In this document: piece after piece, positions 59,837-64,000 of the stretch
Layout: every line of letters starts with the position of its first letter
How positions within the stretch are numbered: the stretch's first letter is position 1
Source: Neodiprion pinetum
Lineage: Eukaryota; Arthropoda; Insecta; Hymenoptera; Diprionidae
Direction: 5' to 3'
Assembly: GCF_021155775.2 (NCBI RefSeq)
Contig: NC_060233.1
Location: forward strand, 22,981,456-23,045,455
DNA length: 64,000 nt
Notes under the pieces: model-generated
What the model saw: the letters and a program-made list of their open reading frames with translations, nothing else
Databases searched by the model: none
Told to the model about the DNA's origin: nothing
Made by a program: the position numbers and the translations under genes

Positions 59837-61121
59837 AAATCATCGAAAAACATTACTGAAAATTTTTATTTTTATGAAAAAATTGTTGCGGAGTAGAACG
59901 CGTAGATTTCGATGAGCGGCAACCGAAACCTACTCTGCGCCCAGCCTAAGTGTTATTTGACTATTTTAGGGTTCGTACATGCTGATTATGCACTTACATG
60001 CCGCTATTCCCAATGCAGGGAATGATTAAAAAAAGGAAGGAATCGGTTTCAAGGGAGGTAAACGATTTAAATGGTGTAGTTAATTTATCATTCATGACCA
60101 AGTAATTGATTTATAACAGTGGTCAGTGTGAAGGAGTCGGCTTGGGAGAAGGGTTTAGATTGGCATAGAGATATAATTAAGTGACTGCTGCGGAAGCTAG
60201 GATGGAAGTGATGAACTTATTGTTAGAGAAGGTAGAAGACTCATTGGTTGCAGTTCAGAGATTTACACGGATGACATTTTATTGGATGATAGATGTCTAT
60301 CCTAAGAAGTTTTCAGTTTCCCCAAAGACGATTGTAAAACATACGACAATCAGCAGTAATAATTCGTACAGTAAATAAGTCACTATGGCAAAATCGTGAT
60401 CGCAGCGTCGAGTAATTTACTTACCATCGTGCCTTGGAAAATTCCTAACTTTAGGAAGAATTGTACAGCAAGCATTGAAAATAAATAGTAATTGCGCTTG
60501 TTTTCGTTTACTAAATCCGTGTCTTATAGTAACATATATATGGGTGATCCACGACACATAATATATATTTTGTAATGTAAGTTTTGCAAGGTTATATTTT
60601 TAACAATCTCCCCATTCGCCTCCTCGGTTAACTCAATCTGATAAACTTAGACCTAACCTTATATTCATTTATGCTTATCCATACGCTCGCAAGTCTGAAC
60701 GCATACCAGTTACATATTTATGGTGTCAGCGCGGTTGCTTATATGCTACGCGGTCATAATTTGCAGCGCTCGCGTGAATATTCCACGCGTCTGCAGCCAC
60801 CTACCGGCGTAGGCGAAGTAAGCCCCGCGAAATTTGAATTTCTTTAAAGAAATACAAGGATCGTCACGAAAGTTAAACTGATGATGAAGTATTTACAATG
60901 TTTCTTAGCTTTGGACTTCCATTTTTTCCAGTTATAATTGGTGAATTGCACTGATTGAGAACACAGCCTACGTGAAATGTAAAACGCGACAACCTTGAGC
61001 ACGTGGAGCCGTAAGCAATTGCATCTTCGATGCTCAGCGACACTCGGCTAGCATCGGATGTACCCGGAAGTTTTCGGCGACGAATTCGTTATTCTCGCTG
61101 GTAATTTTACTATGTTTTGAT
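59837..61121. other. No gene seen
   Basis: Positions 60181-60378 are open on the + strand without a recognised domain. Positions 60730-60830 are GC-richer. Nothing else is supported. Confidence 0.3.
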
Positions 61122-61440
61122 CACGGTCTTACGTACAGGTCTGGCAATGAAGCCAATTTTCTACAGAGCGGCGTGGTTCTCTTGCTGTCAGTGGTTTTTA
61201 GTGTTTGAAATAGCCATGTCGCAGCGCTGCTATCTAGGGATGAACGTGGGGTAGGGATGGTAGGGATGAAAATGTGCCAATAATAATATTATTCTTACGT
61301 TGGCGCTGCATTACGCACGCGTTGATTATCCATCCCTCGATCACAACGCTGCCCTGGCGGCCACAAAGTGAGATAAATAACCGGCCGTGAAATGAACCAC
61401 CCCCACTACCTTCGTTGCCAGACCTGTATGTAAGACCGTG
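61122..61440. mobile_element. 319-bp MITE, 31-bp TIRs, 8-bp GTTTTGAT target duplication
   Basis: Starts CACGGTCTTACGTACAGGTC and ends with its inverse (GACCTGTATGTAAGACCGTG). TIRs are about 31 bp with two mismatches. GTTTTGAT lies immediately outside both ends (61114-61121 and 61441-61448). An 8-bp duplication points to the hAT or P superfamily; the CA start and 31-bp TIR length fit either. The interior is short and non-coding, with TAGGGATG words. Confidence 0.8.
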
Positions 61441-62317
61441 GTTTTGATGCAGTCAGTCCAAAATGTATAACATGGTCTCTACCTTTTTCTCCGGTATAGG
61501 AATTTTTCCAGTATTTTGAGGGACAAAGTTTTAATTCGCTAGTTCATTATTCCTATTTCTTTAGGATCCTTTGATAATGTGAATACCTCTTTCTATTACT
61601 CTTATTTTTACTATTCACAGATTGCAATCGTTGACACCAGTTTAGTACTTGTTGTTCTGGTCAACTAGTAGAATGTAGAATTGAAATATTAGCTTTTACT
61701 GTTATTGTAACAAATATTGCGAAAAATGCCGATATGTCCCTAAAATGCCAGTAATTATAGGACTTTTTGCAACAATTTGTCTCTCCGTGTACCTGCTGTC
61801 TCTGTGAAGATAAGGAGAGGATTCAGGAAGTAAAGTGACTATAATATTGTGTGAAAGGAATATGAAGTCTGGAGGACGTAACAACAGGAAATTTTGTAAA
61901 AAAAATGTCAATTTAAAATTATTTTTATATTTTGGGTAAAAATTTGAAAAAATTCACGTAAAATAGTAGCAAAATCGAAACTTTGGGACAGGTTCTGACA
62001 GACGCTGTGTGTTCTCCGAGGGTTAATAGTTGTGGAGATACAATGATATTTGTGAGCCAAGTCAGAACGGGGTGATATACTTATGTGAACTCTGATCTGA
62101 TTCTCTTACAGATAGAGGAAAGTTATATTCAAGAGTCTTATGAAGTTCTATCGTCAGGAGGTTTTGTCTCTATCATCATATTGTTGTGGGTCAATATTGC
62201 TGGGGTTACTTGACAATATATTTTGTCGCGAGGTTAAAAGTTCTGGGATATTATCACGTGTAACCCTTCACAGACACGAAGCGTATGCTGATGATGATGT
62301 TTTTCGGCTTGTTTCAG
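61441..62317. repeat. End of intron 1, including an LTR fragment at 61700-61883
   Basis: Read on the minus strand from 61883, TGTTACGTCCTCCAGACTTC and the following 150 bp resemble the start of the 59366 LTR: spurious translations line up as LRP-D--F-SH-----TL-P. The far end and target duplication were not found, so it is a fragment. The last 30 bases before 62318 form the exon 2 acceptor. Confidence 0.5.
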
Positions 62318-62587
62318 ACGCGGCTGACGAGGAGGTATCGCATAAAAGCGGACGTCCCGACTCTGATTCTGGTCGAGGGCGGGACGGGATCGGTCGTGAC
62401 TCGCGGAGGCGTCGAACGTACCCTGGCAGACCCGACAGGCGCGAATTTTCCCTGGACGCCACCGCATCCCAAGGCCACCCTCGTCGACGGGCCCCTCTTG
62501 CCATGCGGAAGCCGAGACAACAAGGAGCCGATGCTACACGAGGAGCTCCGGCACTGCGTCAAGGGTGTGTACTTCAGTGCCCATTGG
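62318..62587 (+). CDS. NXN: Nucleoredoxin, coding exon 2 (residues 137-226)
   Basis: The acceptor TTGTTTCAG ends at 62317 and the donor TGG|GTAAGT begins at 62588. Both are phase 0. The exon is CpG-rich like exon 1. It encodes a basic helix with YRI, then the cis-proline loop VPTL (Pro150), the strand LILVE, SVVTRGG, the NXN-typical FPW at 180-182 and a PLL hinge. The second domain then starts and runs to GVYFSAHW at 219-226. In vertebrate NXN this phrase is followed at once by CPPC, the catalytic redox centre, so the active site must open the next exon, beyond this window or further into intron 2. Frames on the minus strand here are shadows. Confidence 0.9.
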
Positions 62588-64000
62588 GTAAGTCGGAGTG
62601 GTGCTGATGGCAGGGCCGGGTTACACTTAGAATAGTTTCATTTTAAGCGTGTACCTTAAATCCAAAGATTTCGTGAAAGCTTGAACGTGTATTTTCTATT
62701 GTCCAATTATTTTAAATAGGAAAATGTATGCATTTGGATATTCCGTAGGCAATATTTCATAACGTATGTAGAAATGTATTTTGACCTCCTTATTACATGT
62801 AGCAGAATGTTGGATATGTAGGTCTTTCGCAATAAAAACTCCATTTCTTGTGTCTCCGTTTCAACCGACTATGGGTCCTCCTCGGGGAATGGTTTATTAA
62901 ATCATCTACATGAACAGAATTTTTTTTTAATCCAACACTGCTGCTGACCATTTGGAATAGATCGTGTTAGAATTGGCAGGCCTTTACTTAATTTTTTAAC
63001 TGAAGCGGAGTACATTTAGCAATGAATCGATCCTTATGCTCGGACTAAGCTGCTTTGATAAACATGTTGATAAAATTGCATGTGAAGATCAAACATGTCC
63101 GTCTGATATCTTTATTTTCAGAAAAATCTCCCCTGAAAAGGAAGATGACAGCATTTCGAATGATAGGTATTTTGCATATAAACCGCCATGTAATTCCAGT
63201 GCGTGCAATGTATTTTCAATAACGTTGACTAGCTAGGTTTAGCAAATATCTTAAATCCTGCAGTGTTTTGTCGTGAGAAACTGTTCCTGGAGTACAGATA
63301 TACTTGCACTGCATGTACCTATTGTACGATTATTCTCGTACCGTCGAATGATGATGTACCTATAGCCTGACGAGAGACTCTGCATCAACGACAAAACATA
63401 ATCGGAAAAACTGCAGTGTCTCTTCAAGAATAATAACACAGGTCTGGAACCAAAAAATTGCACAGGTTTTTTCCATCACGTCAAGTTTTTTCTTAACTCG
63501 TGTTTGTGCAAACATCTTGTATTTTGCAAGAATACTGTACGTGATGAAGGGAAATGGAAGTTATTTTGGATTCGAAAACATAATATTTATCAAAAACATC
63601 CCGTACCGCTGAAAAAAAACAAAATTTAAATATTTACGGTGCATGTCCTAATTATGAGGAAGGTACCTAAATGATACTGTTATTTCATGGGGGGTGGGGA
63701 TAAAAAACGTGAATTGCCGATTGATAGAAGGACCAGAGTATCAAATTTTCAGAGCCTTATTCATAAAATTTAAAAATGTACAAAATCCAAGTATAGTAAA
63801 CTTTAAATATGGAAAATCGAAATACAGAATGACAAAATACAGAAATGTCAAAACATAGAAGGGCAAAATCGAGAATCTGTCAACGACGTTAAGAGGAATT
63901 CTGACGATTCTACAATTCGGTATTCTATGTTCCAATCTTTCCATTCTTTTACTTGTCCATACTTCTACTTTCAACATTTTTAAATTCTATAAGTTAAGTT
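62588..64000 (+). other. NXN: Start of NXN intron 2, with repeats
   Basis: Begins GTAAGT. I see no exon starting with a CPPC-like motif before 64000. Contents: 62860-62930 (CGTTTCAACCGACTATGGGT, CCTCCTC) is distantly like 1285-1345. Positions 63520-63610 are the mate of 42700-42795. Positions 63780-63900 show a 16-bp rhythm of AAAATACAGAAATGTC-like words, related in form to the satellite at 7871, with inverted variants to about 63975. Confidence 0.5.

Larger units (their letters stand above)
7810..62317 (+). other. NXN: NXN intron 1, about 54.5 kb
   Basis: The donor is AAG|GTAGGG at 7809/7810. The acceptor is a T-rich tract ending TTGTTTCAG at 62317. Both flanking exons are phase 0 and the join falls inside the first domain, where family alignment expects RK followed by a basic helix and YRI. 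No residues are missing, so a skipped exon between them is unlikely. Nearly all content that I can assign is transposable elements or simple repeats. A nested gene or alternative exon cannot be excluded without transcripts. Confidence 0.85.

Noticed and set aside
62234..62567. Overlapping minus-strand frames of about 80 codons
   Set aside because: They are shadows of GC-rich exon 2.

Overview
The window is animal nuclear DNA, most likely from an insect. It is AT-rich with introns and microsatellites, and it is crowded with insect-type mobile elements: a Jockey/CR1-like LINE, a Penelope-like element, piggyBac traces, solo LTRs and many foldback/MITE elements. CCTAA-like runs and the repeat style would suit Hymenoptera, but the sequence alone does not prove the order. 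There is no bacterial operon structure, CRISPR array, rRNA gene or convincing tRNA gene.

Only one host gene can be supported. It is nucleoredoxin (NXN), a thioredoxin-fold oxidoreductase, on the + strand and seen in part. A first coding exon (7402-7809, 136 codons) carries the N-terminal thioredoxin-like domain. A second exon (62318-62587, 90 codons) carries the end of that domain and the start of the second one, stopping at the Trp just before the expected CPPC active site. Both exons have clean phase-0 splice sites, and the family alignment runs across the junction without missing residues. Intron 1 is therefore about 54.5 kb and fills 85% of the window. The remaining exons lie beyond 64000. 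Positions 1-7200 are 5' flank or upstream intron.

Layout. 1-7200: MITE and foldback elements, then TTCGGAAT-like word-rich DNA running up to a CpG-rich promoter/5'UTR. 7402-7809: exon 1, followed at once by a 32-bp satellite. 12164-15103: a 1.84-kb solo-LTR-like element split by a 1.1-kb foldback. 17250-22050: a decayed LINE on the minus strand with its own insertion. 22068-30000: MITEs, degenerate repeats, a piggyBac zinc-finger remnant, foldbacks and a CpG-rich patch. 30000-48000: mostly unassigned AT-rich DNA with dispersed repeats, a GATTACA-word array and a piggyBac-type MITE. 48133-51913: an inverted duplication that encloses a second copy of the 1.86-kb LTR. 52090-53400: a decayed Penelope-like element. 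54040-55016: a minisatellite and a GA run. 58740-61883: a foldback, a 471-bp solo LTR, a MITE with an 8-bp target duplication and an LTR fragment. 62318-62587: exon 2, followed by the start of intron 2.

I found no new multi-gene system. The most informative features are the very long NXN intron, the nested insertions whose empty sites can be read from second copies in the same window, and a family of inverted-repeat elements. All repeat boundaries were read by eye without alignment software.
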